DNA of 64,000 nt from Leeuwenhoekiella aequorea (GTDB lineage: Bacteria; Bacteroidota; Bacteroidia; Flavobacteriales; Flavobacteriaceae): contig NZ_QOVM01000002.1 in assembly GCF_004104375.1 (NCBI RefSeq), forward strand, positions 310,001-374,000. The letters are read 5' to 3'. The position numbers were made by a program, and so were the translations under genes. Position 1 is the first letter of the stretch. Every line of letters begins with the position of its first letter. The notes under the pieces were generated by a model. It saw only the letters and a list, made by a program, of their open reading frames with translations, did not search any database and was not told the DNA's origin. Positions 1 to 8,404 of this stretch are shown here, piece by piece.

Positions 1-295
1 GAGCAACAGTAACATAAGGTATTTGATTAATACGCTCAAGTACAAAAGTAGTTTGACTCGTCTTATTTATATATATACCTACATAAGCTATAAAAGAATA
101 TCCTAGCTTAGCGTAGTCTAGAGTTAGTGAAGATCCTACGATAATACCGGCCTCCTCCATCTTTTTAACTCGTACGTGAACCGTACCAGCTGATATAAGT
201 AATTTCTTCGCTATATCTGTAAATGGAGTCCGTGTATTCTCAATCAGCATATCTAAAATCTGATGATCTACTTCGTCTAATTTGAATTTTGCCAT
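1..295 (-). CDS. Lrp/AsnC-family transcriptional regulator, 3' end cut by window edge
   Basis: About 98 codons are visible on the minus strand from an ATG at 293-295, running off the left edge. The N-terminus (MAKFKLDEVDHQILDML) and the following ENTRTPFTDIAKKL, then ISAGTVHVRVKKMEEAG, are the winged helix-turn-helix of Lrp/AsnC regulators, followed by the start of the ligand-binding RAM domain. Family members bind amino acids and regulate amino-acid metabolism genes; the specific ligand cannot be told here. It lies 55 bp downstream of the M14 peptidase gene in the same direction, so the two could be co-transcribed. The C-terminal half is outside the window. Confidence 0.88.
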   Translation of the reverse strand, partial: MAKFKLDEVDHQILDMLIENTRTPFTDIAKKLLISAGTVHVRVKKMEEAGIIVGSSLTLDYAKLGYSFIAYVGIYINKTSQTTFVLERINQIPYVTVA

Positions 296-350
296 TATTA
301 GTTAATTAAATTATATATAAATCAAAAATAACACAAAATCACTGAATAAT

Positions 351-1526
351 TCACAACAAATTATTCCTTTTTAGCGAAAACGTTGTAGGTAATTCCTTAT
401 TTGTTTGGATTTCTTCAATAATTGCTCCTATTTCCCAACTTATTTGATCTGCATTTAACAAGTCTAAATCTTTAAAATCATATTCAACATGACCTGTAAA
501 GCCTTTTAAATCACCAATTTGATTAATTTTGGGAATGAAATTTAAAATGCCATTTATCAAGCTTTCTTCAAATTGAATGGCAACATCAGTAGTTCCTAAT
601 TGTGGGAGCTTTATTGAACGAATTATGTAGTCAAAAAAGCATTTTTGGTTCTCCGGTATGGAAAAATAACTATTACTAGATAGGTTTTTATGCATTTTAA
701 GCATTGTAACCGACTCAAAAATGCGAATTAGTGATAAAAATATTAATGTTCTCGACTCTTCTCGATCATAATCTCCAGGGAAATGACCGGCCTCAAATAA
801 AACCGTCGGAATATTATTTTGCTGCAACGTATCCCCTACACAATTTATATTAAAACCATCATCATATCGCCCCACACAACCTGGTATGAATTCCTGAAGC
901 ATCTCATTCATATCAGCAATTAAATGCATCCCAATTTTTCGGGATTGTGTAACCGTACGCAATTCGTCTTGAGAAGGCGACAAAAAAGAGATAATTGCAC
1001 TTTTAGCAGGCTTGCCTACTCCAAATATGGTACGCTGTCCGTGTAAATTCAGACAATAGTCAGGTTTTATGTTCGTATATAATTCTTTTAAAATAAGACT
1101 TTCCGGCTGTGATAAATCCTGGGCATCCCTATTTAAATCGACTTTATTAGCATTTATACGAGTATAGGCCTCTGCACCATCTGGATTGAGCATAGGTACA
1201 AACGTAAATGTACACATCGCTAAAAGAGTACTTACAAATTCAGTTTCCTTGTAGTCATCTATATATTTAAATAGGTCAAACAAAGCTTTTGTAGTTGTAC
1301 TCTCATTGCCATGCATCTGAGACCATCCTAAAACTTGAATTGCTCCGCTTCCAAAAGTAACCTTATCAATAGGTCTATTCTCTACGGAGTATCCTAAAAG
1401 CGCTACTTTAAATAGTGAAGGAAGATTATCTAATAGAGGTTGAATCTTATTTATGGTAATATATCGCCCATATAGCGCATCAACTTTGTGACTATCATGC
1501 CACGTTTTAAGAAAAGAATAATTCAT
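351..1526 (-). CDS. M14-family zinc carboxypeptidase, no signal peptide
   Basis: A 391-residue protein with M14 metallocarboxypeptidase landmarks. The first zinc motif HxxE is His72-Glu75 (MHGNE). The NPDGA and VDLNRD stretch around 114-134 supplies the substrate-binding Asn/Arg. The third zinc ligand is His162 (LNLHGQ) and the likely general base is Glu245 (VLFEAGH). These enzymes trim C-terminal residues from peptides or cell-wall peptides. No signal peptide or lipobox is visible, so a cytosolic role such as recycling peptides is inferred. The start ATG at 1524-1526 lies 13 bp from the first TTACAnnTGTAA copy. That copy, read on the minus strand, contains TACATTTG, a match to the Bacteroidota -7 box. 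It is probably controlled by the divergent Xre-type gene. The substrate is unknown. Confidence 0.85.
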   Translation of the reverse strand: MNYSFLKTWHDSHKVDALYGRYITINKIQPLLDNLPSLFKVALLGYSVENRPIDKVTFGSGAIQVLGWSQMHGNESTTTKALFDLFKYIDDYKETEFVSTLLAMCTFTFVPMLNPDGAEAYTRINANKVDLNRDAQDLSQPESLILKELYTNIKPDYCLNLHGQRTIFGVGKPAKSAIISFLSPSQDELRTVTQSRKIGMHLIADMNEMLQEFIPGCVGRYDDGFNINCVGDTLQQNNIPTVLFEAGHFPGDYDREESRTLIFLSLIRIFESVTMLKMHKNLSSNSYFSIPENQKCFFDYIIRSIKLPQLGTTDVAIQFEESLINGILNFIPKINQIGDLKGFTGHVEYDFKDLDLLNADQISWEIGAIIEEIQTNKELPTTFSLKRNNLL

Positions 1527-1539
1527 TGTAAAAATTGAA

Positions 1540-1824
1540 TTACAAATGTAAACATTAGATAATTTACAAATGTAAACACCTTAATTAAATTTAGTTGTTT
1601 ACAAGTGTAAAATGTTTTATTGGGTTGTATACAGACCAATTAGGAAATATTCCGAAGCTAAGTTTAGTTATTATTAAATATCTATTTATAAGAATATTAT
1701 AGTATATCATTTAAAGCTTTGATTTGTGTAATTATTCACTTGTTTACAATTGTAACGTTAGTGATATAGATTAATTATTTACATTTGTAACTTAATTAAT
1801 TCGATAAGGATGTTACAATGGTAA
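1540..1824. promoter_or_regulatory. Cluster of six TTACAnnTGTAA operator-like sites in a divergent promoter region
   Basis: Five exact inverted repeats of TTACA-N2-TGTAA lie at 1540-1551, 1564-1575, 1599-1610, 1744-1755 and 1779-1790. A sixth with one mismatch, at 1813-1824, overlaps the ATG (1818-1820) of the Xre-type gene. Three lie near the M14 gene start and three near the regulator start; start-to-start spacings are 24, 35, 145, 35 and 34 bp. The sites at 1540, 1564 (minus strand) and 1779 (plus strand) contain TACATTTG, which fits the Bacteroidota -7 consensus TAnnTTTG. Binding would therefore block polymerase. For the M14 gene a TTG in the 1564 site sits 16 bp upstream of the TACATTTG in the 1540 site. 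Autoregulation by the Xre protein is inferred. Confidence 0.7.
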
Positions 1825-2243
1825 ACAGCGATCAATTTAGTAAACGCCTGCAAAAAGTAATGGATGAGTATGATCTTAATGCTACTTCTTTTGCTGATGA
1901 AATTGATGTAGGTAGATCTTCTATATCTCATATTCTATCTGGTAGAAATAAGCCAAGCTTAGAATTTGTTATGAAAATTATTGCTGCCTTTCCTGAAGTA
2001 GAATTATACTGGCTATTAAATGGCAAAGGAAGTTTTCCGAAGAAATCTGCTGAAACTACAAGTGCACCAATTAAGAATACTACCCAACTTCAGGCTGACT
2101 TCGATCTCATTACTCACGATGACGTAAAATCAAAAAATAATATACCACATGACGACTCTTATCGCGAGACCGAAAAGAATGATCAAATAGAACGTATCGT
2201 AATATTTTATAAAGATGGAACCTTCAAGAATTTCGTCCCTTAA
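1818..2243 (+). CDS. Xre-family helix-turn-helix regulator
   Basis: A 141-residue protein with an N-terminal HTH_3/Xre DNA-binding domain at about residues 7-68 (MDEYDLNATSFADEI, then VGRSSISHILSGRNKPS, then the family-typical LYWLLNGKGSFP). A low-complexity polar linker and a short C-terminal segment (QIERIVIFYKDGTFKNF) follow. That tail pattern recurs in flavobacterial Xre regulators and may mediate dimerisation. Six TTACAnnTGTAA sites lie just upstream, one over the start codon, so it probably represses itself and the divergent M14 peptidase. No toxin partner is adjacent. The inducing signal is unknown. Confidence 0.82.
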   Translation: MVNSDQFSKRLQKVMDEYDLNATSFADEIDVGRSSISHILSGRNKPSLEFVMKIIAAFPEVELYWLLNGKGSFPKKSAETTSAPIKNTTQLQADFDLITHDDVKSKNNIPHDDSYRETEKNDQIERIVIFYKDGTFKNFVP

Positions 2244-2284
2244 GCTTTGTGATGTAAATTTGTATACTCATACACGACCTCCTT

Positions 2285-2659
2285 ATGTTCTATAAATTCC
2301 TAATTTTTTCACTTCTTTTAATAGCTGTAAGTTGCTACACTCCTGAACGCAATTGCAAAGATTTTAAGACCGGCGAATTTGAATTTGAAACTTACCTGAA
2401 TGGAGAAGTTGTAAAAACTACTTTTATACGTAACGACACGTTAGAAATTGATTTTTATGAAGGGAAAGCAGATTCATCAAGTATAAGATGGATCAATGAT
2501 TGTGAATACATCGCCGAAAAAATTAATCCTACCTCAATGCGCGATCGTAAAGCATTACACTTCAAAATACTTACTACAAAAGATGACGTCTATACTTTTG
2601 AATACGCGCTGGTAGGAGAAAACAACAAGCAGAAAGGAACAGCTCGTAAAATCAACTAA
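2285..2659 (+). CDS. Small lipoprotein of unknown function
   Basis: A 124-residue protein starting with a signal peptide and lipobox (LLIAVSC, acylated Cys about residue 17), followed by a conserved-looking CKDFKTGEFEF segment and a beta-rich body. It is therefore predicted to be a membrane-anchored lipoprotein in the envelope. I recognise no functional domain. A TAAATTTG element at 2255-2262 matches the -7 box, but no TTG is found at the expected distance, so a promoter of its own is uncertain. It follows the Xre regulator by 41 bp. Proteins of this type near parC/parE are, from memory, sometimes labelled topoisomerase-related in databases; nothing in the sequence supports such a role. Confidence 0.65.
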   Translation: MFYKFLIFSLLLIAVSCYTPERNCKDFKTGEFEFETYLNGEVVKTTFIRNDTLEIDFYEGKADSSSIRWINDCEYIAEKINPTSMRDRKALHFKILTTKDDVYTFEYALVGENNKQKGTARKIN

Positions 2660-2768
2660 TTATTAATACTGCTTTATTAATTTTTAATTTTTTTAGTAGA
2701 ATCACTTTTGTAATAAATTGTATCTAATCACTTTAAGTTGAGTATATTTAAAACTTAATGAAGGGTTT

Positions 2769-4703
2769 ATGCCGCAATTTTACCGCTTAACGTATTTCAG
2801 TTGCATCCTATTACTGTTAGGAAATATTCTTATTGGTAATGCTCAAAAATCTTCAGATGAGAATCTAAAGCTTATTTTAAAAGAAAAATATAAGGCCTAC
2901 GATTCATTACAAAAGTATACTGCACCCTTTAAGAAAGACTCTGCTTCTATCAATTCCTTAATCCGAGAGAGTAAAAAAAAATCCTACAAGCTTGGAGAAT
3001 CCTATGGCGAGAATATGCTCGGTATTTACTTGAGAGATAATTCAAAATATAAACAAGCACTACATCATCATAATAAAAGTCTCAGCATTGCATTAAACAT
3101 TAAAAATGTAGAAATGCAGGTTTCTGCGTTAAATATGACGGGTGTGGTGTACCGTCGTATTGATGCAGTTCGGTCTGCACTAGATAAACATAATTCTGCA
3201 TTAAAACTCGCCGAGAGTCAGCCATTGCAAACCAAAGCTCTAACCAAAGGGATTTCTATATCCTTAAACAGTATTGGAAACATATATTTACTCTTACGTG
3301 ATTATAAAGCGGCCGAAAATTATTTTAAAAGAGCACTTATTTATGAACGAGCTTCAGGTAGTAATTTAGGACTTGCTATAAATTATGCTAATCTGGGAAT
3401 AGCCTATGAAGAGCGTGGTAAATTTGACGAAGCAATTTACAACTATAAAAAATCACTTTATCATAATGATTTGATGGATAGTGATTTAGGTAGAGTTATA
3501 TGTAATAATAGTTTAGGTCAAGTATATCTTAAACAAGGAAAACCTACACTAGCTCTTGAGCTAATTGAGCCTACTATTGAGACGGCAAAATCTATAGGAG
3601 ATAAATTCTATATTTCACTTGCTTATATAAATCTTGGATGGGCTAATAGCGCATTAGGTAGACATACAGAAGGAGAAAAATATCTCCTTGCCGGTATGAA
3701 TATGGCCAAGGAAAATGATTTTAAACAGTTTCTAAGCATGGCTTACCTTCATCTTTCCGATTTAAATGCTGCTATAAATAATTACAAAAAAGCTCTGGAG
3801 TTTCAACGTCTTTCTCAGAAAGTACAAGAGGAGTATCTTAATGAAGCAAATCATAAATATGTTTCTGATTTGATAATGAAATATGATAGTGAGCAAAAAA
3901 AGAATACTATTAATTTACTGGAGCAGCAGAATATTTTTGCCGCTAAAGAACTTGATCAAAGCAGAAAAAGTTTTATTCTGGTTTTGGCTGTATTCTTTCT
4001 CTTTCTAATTCTGTTATTTATACTTTATCGTCATTATCACTTAAAAAGTCAGAAACGTACACTAAGTGCCGAGCAGAAATTAATGCGCTCACAAATGAAT
4101 CCGCATTTTATATTTAATGCGTTGTTATCAATACGTATCTATTTACAGAATCACAATGTTACTGAGGCAATGGAATACCTCAATCAATTTTCTAAATTAA
4201 TAAGATCAATATTGTCGAGTTCGTTAGAGAAAGAAATTTCATTAGACGAAGAATTAGAAACGATGCGCCTGTATATCAATATCGAAAACATTAGATTCTG
4301 TAACGAGATTGATTATCATTTAAATATTGATCCAGAAATAAATCTAAAAGCAATTAAAATACCTTCATTAATCTTACAGCCGTTTGTAGAAAATGCCATT
4401 TGGCACGGTCTGCAATCAAAAGAGGGATATAAAAAGTTGGACATAAGTATAAGCAAGAAAAATTCCAACTTTGTTAATATTACTATCGCCGACAATGGTA
4501 TTGGTCGGAAGGAAACGACGAAAATTGATATCGAAAAATTAAATACTCAAAAAAAATCAATAGGTATAAACCTTACTTTAAAACGTTTAGAAAATTTTTC
4601 TAAAAATATGAAATATACTTATAAATTAAATATTATTGATTTGTATAATGATTATTACGACGCGCTAGGGACTCAAGTAGAATTGGATTTACCCTTAAAC
4701 TAA
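2769..4703 (+). CDS. TPR-containing LytS-type sensor histidine kinase
   Basis: A 644-residue protein. Order: signal peptide (residues 1-25), periplasmic TPR helices at about 75-350, coiled segment, one transmembrane helix at about 402-420, then a His_kinase (PF06580) domain with phospho-acceptor His446 in QMNPHFIFNAL and an HATPase_c domain with the N-box Asn542 (PFVENAIWHG) and G-box DNGIGR near 575. Kinases of this class usually pair with a LytTR response regulator. None is adjacent. Instead the gene converges with a stand-alone receiver protein, their stop codons overlapping by 4 bp (CTAA). The TPR domain suggests it senses a protein or peptide partner in the periplasm. The target is unknown. 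Confidence 0.88.
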   Translation: MPQFYRLTYFSCILLLLGNILIGNAQKSSDENLKLILKEKYKAYDSLQKYTAPFKKDSASINSLIRESKKKSYKLGESYGENMLGIYLRDNSKYKQALHHHNKSLSIALNIKNVEMQVSALNMTGVVYRRIDAVRSALDKHNSALKLAESQPLQTKALTKGISISLNSIGNIYLLLRDYKAAENYFKRALIYERASGSNLGLAINYANLGIAYEERGKFDEAIYNYKKSLYHNDLMDSDLGRVICNNSLGQVYLKQGKPTLALELIEPTIETAKSIGDKFYISLAYINLGWANSALGRHTEGEKYLLAGMNMAKENDFKQFLSMAYLHLSDLNAAINNYKKALEFQRLSQKVQEEYLNEANHKYVSDLIMKYDSEQKKNTINLLEQQNIFAAKELDQSRKSFILVLAVFFLFLILLFILYRHYHLKSQKRTLSAEQKLMRSQMNPHFIFNALLSIRIYLQNHNVTEAMEYLNQFSKLIRSILSSSLEKEISLDEELETMRLYINIENIRFCNEIDYHLNIDPEINLKAIKIPSLILQPFVENAIWHGLQSKEGYKKLDISISKKNSNFVNITIADNGIGRKETTKIDIEKLNTQKKSIGINLTLKRLENFSKNMKYTYKLNIIDLYNDYYDALGTQVELDLPLN

Positions 4704-5098
4704 GCGCTTAAAGAAATTATAGCATCACCCAAGTATTCTTTTAATACGGCTACAAGACGATCTTTGGTTATGGGTTTGCTCAAATATGCATTCATCCCAG
4801 ATTTTAATCCCTTTTGAATAGCCGGCTTAGTCGTATCTGCAGACAATGCAAAAATAAGCACATCCTGGTTATACTTCCTAATTTCTTGGGTAGCCATAAA
4901 GCCATCAATTTCGGGCATATGGATATCCATAAATATAACCTGATAATCATTAAATTTTGCCTTCTCAATAGCTTCTGCACCACTGTAGGCTAAATCTGAC
5001 GACAAACCCAAAAGTTTCAATAGTTGTGAAAGTAAAATGAGATTTAATTTATTATCATCAACTGCTAGTACAGATAGCGTTGTAGGGGTTTCTGGCAT
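4700..5098 (-). CDS. Stand-alone CheY-like response regulator receiver
   Basis: A 132-residue single REC domain. Acidic pocket Asp14-Asp15 (AVDDNKLN), phospho-acceptor Asp58 (IFMDIHMPEIDG), conserved Ser in FALSAD and Lys in YLSKPIT. No output domain is attached, so it works through protein contacts or as a phosphate relay. The sequence style (DDNKLN, MDIHMPEIDG) resembles receivers from hybrid kinases rather than LytTR regulators. It may therefore partner a hybrid kinase such as the one at 38914-41184 rather than its convergent neighbour; this is inference. It overlaps the neighbouring kinase stop by 4 bp on the opposite strand. Confidence 0.88.
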   Translation of the reverse strand: MPETPTTLSVLAVDDNKLNLILLSQLLKLLGLSSDLAYSGAEAIEKAKFNDYQVIFMDIHMPEIDGFMATQEIRKYNQDVLIFALSADTTKPAIQKGLKSGMNAYLSKPITKDRLVAVLKEYLGDAIISLSA

Positions 5099-5273
5099 TT
5101 GTGAAAAGTTAAACAGAAAAAAATCCTGTTCTATATGGGGTTAAAATTAACTACAAAAAACACACTCTTAATAGTTTTAGCAAAGAAAAATACCAAAAAA
5201 TATTAATAAACTTTAAGATATCAATATTTTTTGACAATTCACAAGTATATAACTTTGAGGCTTCCTTTAAAAA

Positions 5274-5726
5274 TTATGAGTTTTTCGAATTATTCTTCAT
5301 TAAAATATTGTTTTGCTCCTCTAACAGTTCGTTCATTCTAGCTAACAACTGAATATTCTTAGGTGTTTCTACTGTAGGGTTTTTTTCATCTTCACTTTTC
5401 GCTCTAAGGCTATTCATAAGCTTAACTACAATAAAGACAACAATAGCTATGATTAAAAAATCGATCATAACTGTTATTAAATCCCCATACCCTATTGCAA
5501 CTTCCTCAACAGGTGTACCATCTGGCTTTGAGTAAGCATCTTTTAAAAGGATTTTTCTATTTGAAAAATTAACCCCGTCAGTGAGTAAAGATAATGGTGG
5601 TAACATTATTTTTTTTACAATAACATCAATTACGTCTTGAAAAGCTGCACCAATAATGACACCAATCGCGATGTCCACCATATTACCTTTTACAGCAAAG
5701 TTTTTAAATTCTTGTAATAAACCCAT
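5274..5726 (-). CDS. mscL: Large-conductance mechanosensitive channel MscL
   Basis: A 150-residue protein matching MscL. The N-terminal amphipathic helix and TM1 read LLQEFKNFAVKGNMVDIAIG then VIIGAAFQDVI, a periplasmic loop follows (about 48-78), then TM2 (YGDLITVMIDFLIIAIVVFI) and a polar C-terminal helical bundle (about 110-150). MscL is a homopentameric inner-membrane channel that opens under hypo-osmotic tension. The start ATG lies only 2 bp after the parC stop, so it is the last gene of a parE-parC-mscL transcript. Confidence 0.95.
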   Translation of the reverse strand: MGLLQEFKNFAVKGNMVDIAIGVIIGAAFQDVIDVIVKKIMLPPLSLLTDGVNFSNRKILLKDAYSKPDGTPVEEVAIGYGDLITVMIDFLIIAIVVFIVVKLMNSLRAKSEDEKNPTVETPKNIQLLARMNELLEEQNNILMKNNSKNS

Positions 5727-5728
5727 TT

Positions 5729-8356
5729 TTAAAATAAACTACCTTGTGAAAAATCTCCATCAATATCTTCTGTGCCGTCGTCATCAATTTTAGTATTAGA
5801 TTCTTCTAATTTATTGGTAACTAAAACTTCTTCTTCTGGAATTTCAAAGGGTAATGGCTCCAATAAATTCAACTGTTTCAATTTCTCAGAATACAATTGA
5901 TTACCCAAAGCATTAATACCTTTTACGGCTATGAATTCTTCAATATTGATGGTTTCATTAGGCTTTTGATCTTTATTCCGTTCTTTATAAAATCCTATTT
6001 CCAGCACAGGTCTATAATCTGTAGATACAAGCTCTAACTGCGTATTAGGATGATCTGATACGAACTGTTCTTCTTTTTCAGGATTATCTATTAGAAATCG
6101 TTTTAAATAATAACGCTCTCTATTTCCATCCCAATAAACCGCAGAAATCGGTTTCTCCGGAATCCATTTTTCCAATACAATCATTTTTTCATCAAAACGC
6201 GTGGTAAGTTCAGGAATTATAGTCTTTGCAAAACCATCTTGAGTGATTATCAATAATCGATCTTCCCCTTTAAATTCGCCAAGTAATTCTCCACGATCAT
6301 CGACATTAATACGGTTCACACTATCATCAAACCAAATTTTACGAGGTCTTAGTGTGGAAATACCTTTTTCTTTTAGATCAATTATGCGCACCGAATGTTT
6401 TGTAACAATATTTCCATTCGCATTTCGGCCTTTAATTAGAACATCAGAAAAATCAAGATCAAATTTCAGTTTTTTAACATTGCCAATAGATCTTAGATAA
6501 ACAGTAACTAATTCTGCTTCACCATTAGGATTAGCTGAAAAATACAGAATCTGTGAGCCTTTTTTACCTTTAGTCATCGGGTAAATTTTGTCACGTGTAA
6601 TACTAGTCACATTAAAGCGTTTTACATAGGTAGCTCCACCAGGACCATCCTTGTAAATCATATTATATATAGTGCGTTTGTCTTTCTTCTTATAGACTGC
6701 GACATGAATAATATCTTTACCTACAAAGGTTTTTGAATCTACCTTTGTAACAATCATATTACCCTCTCGTGTAAATACTATTATATCGTCTATATCTGAA
6801 CAATCTGTAACATACTCATCTTTCTTTAAGGAGGTACCCACAAACCCTTCTTTACGATTGACGTAAAGTTTAGTATTACGTATAATCACCTTTGAAGCTT
6901 CGATATCATCAAAGAGTTTTATTTCTGTTTGACGTTCTTTTCCTGCTCCATATTCCTTCTTGAGGCGTTTAAAATAAGCTATTGCAAAATCATTTAGATT
7001 TGCAAGATCATATTGTACTTGGGCGATGTCTCCTTCTAAAGCTTCTATTTTCTGCTGAGCCTTATCTATATCAAATTTTGAAATACGCTTAATTCGTATC
7101 TCGGTAAGACGTACAAGATCTTCTTCAATAACTGGTCTTTTGAGATGTGCTATATGTGGTTTTAGTCCGTTGTCAATAGCTTGTAAAACTCCTTCCCAGG
7201 TCTCTTGTTCTTCAATATCCCGATAAATTCGGTTCTCAATGAATATGCGTTCTAATGAAGCGTAATGCCATTGATTTTCTAATTCCTGAAGTTGAATTTC
7301 TAATTCTTGACGTAATAAATCTTTTGTACGCTCTGTAGAAATTCTTAGCATTTGGGAAACCCCAACAAATAGCGGTTTATTGTCTTCAATAACACAACCC
7401 AAGGGTGATATCGAAACTTCACAATTTGTAAAAGCAAATAAGGCTCCTATTGTTTTGTCTGGTGATAATCCCGGAGGGAGATGAACCAGAATTTCTACCT
7501 CAGAAGAGGTATTATCTTCAATTTTCTTTACTTTAATCTTTCCTTTATCATTCGCTTTTAAAATACTATCAATCAGTGATGTAGTGGTGGTTGAATAAGG
7601 TATTTCAGTAATTACAAGCGTATTCTTATCGAGTTGGTTAATTTTTGCTCGTACTCGTATTCTTCCTCCTCTTTTTCCGTCTTTATAATCACTAAAATCT
7701 GCTTCTCCAGCAGATGGAAAATCGGGTAATAATGTAAATTTCTTGCCCTGTAAATGTTTTATCGAACCATCTATAAGTTCAATAAAATTATGAGGTAAAA
7801 CTTTTGTACTTAATCCTACGGCTATACCTTCTGCTCCCTGAGCTAACAATAACGGAAATTTTACAGGAAGATTTATAGGTTCTTTGCGTCTGCCATCATA
7901 AGAGGCTTGCCAATCTGTAATTTTTGGACTAAATAGTACTTCTAGTGCAAATTTAGATAATCGTGCTTCTATATATCTTGAGGCTGCAGCGCGATCACCG
8001 GTAAGCGTATTCCCCCAGTTACCTTGCGTATCTATCAATAAATCTTTCTGTCCCATTTGTACCATTGCATCAGCAATACTAGCATCTCCGTGAGGATGAT
8101 ATTGCATAGTATGACCTACAATGTTAGCTACTTTATTATAGCGACCATCATCCAGATCTTTCATCGAGTGCATGATACGACGCTGAACCGGTTTAAAACC
8201 ATCTTCAATAGCTGGTACAGCACGTTCCAGTATTACGTAGGACGCATAATCTAAAAACCAATCTTTAAACATCCCGGTTACCCGGGTGATGGTTTCGCCT
8301 GAATTTGTTTCTTCCGGTTGCTCTTCTAAATTAGGATCTTCGTAGTTTTCGCTCAT
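5729..8356 (-). CDS. parC: DNA topoisomerase IV subunit A
   Basis: An 875-residue type IIA topoisomerase A subunit. The breakage-reunion domain spans about 30-480 with catalytic Tyr128 in RAAASRYIEARLS and the QRRIM and YHPHGDASI motifs at 58-95. A C-terminal beta-propeller-like region follows (about 500-800), then an acidic tail. It lacks the GyrA box QRRGGKG, consistent with a decatenating ParC rather than GyrA. Together with ParE it unlinks daughter chromosomes using ATP. It follows parE by 48 bp and precedes mscL by 2 bp, all on the minus strand. Confidence 0.93.
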   Translation of the reverse strand: MSENYEDPNLEEQPEETNSGETITRVTGMFKDWFLDYASYVILERAVPAIEDGFKPVQRRIMHSMKDLDDGRYNKVANIVGHTMQYHPHGDASIADAMVQMGQKDLLIDTQGNWGNTLTGDRAAASRYIEARLSKFALEVLFSPKITDWQASYDGRRKEPINLPVKFPLLLAQGAEGIAVGLSTKVLPHNFIELIDGSIKHLQGKKFTLLPDFPSAGEADFSDYKDGKRGGRIRVRAKINQLDKNTLVITEIPYSTTTTSLIDSILKANDKGKIKVKKIEDNTSSEVEILVHLPPGLSPDKTIGALFAFTNCEVSISPLGCVIEDNKPLFVGVSQMLRISTERTKDLLRQELEIQLQELENQWHYASLERIFIENRIYRDIEEQETWEGVLQAIDNGLKPHIAHLKRPVIEEDLVRLTEIRIKRISKFDIDKAQQKIEALEGDIAQVQYDLANLNDFAIAYFKRLKKEYGAGKERQTEIKLFDDIEASKVIIRNTKLYVNRKEGFVGTSLKKDEYVTDCSDIDDIIVFTREGNMIVTKVDSKTFVGKDIIHVAVYKKKDKRTIYNMIYKDGPGGATYVKRFNVTSITRDKIYPMTKGKKGSQILYFSANPNGEAELVTVYLRSIGNVKKLKFDLDFSDVLIKGRNANGNIVTKHSVRIIDLKEKGISTLRPRKIWFDDSVNRINVDDRGELLGEFKGEDRLLIITQDGFAKTIIPELTTRFDEKMIVLEKWIPEKPISAVYWDGNRERYYLKRFLIDNPEKEEQFVSDHPNTQLELVSTDYRPVLEIGFYKERNKDQKPNETINIEEFIAVKGINALGNQLYSEKLKQLNLLEPLPFEIPEEEVLVTNKLEESNTKIDDDGTEDIDGDFSQGSLF

Positions 8357-8404
8357 TGTTGCCTTCGGAAAGGTTAAATATTTATTTCAATTTAGATCGT
8401 AGTT

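Noticed and set aside
1818-2659. Xre regulator plus small downstream protein as a toxin-antitoxin pair
   Set aside because: The downstream protein is a lipoprotein with a signal peptide, has no toxin fold, and lies 41 bp away without overlap.
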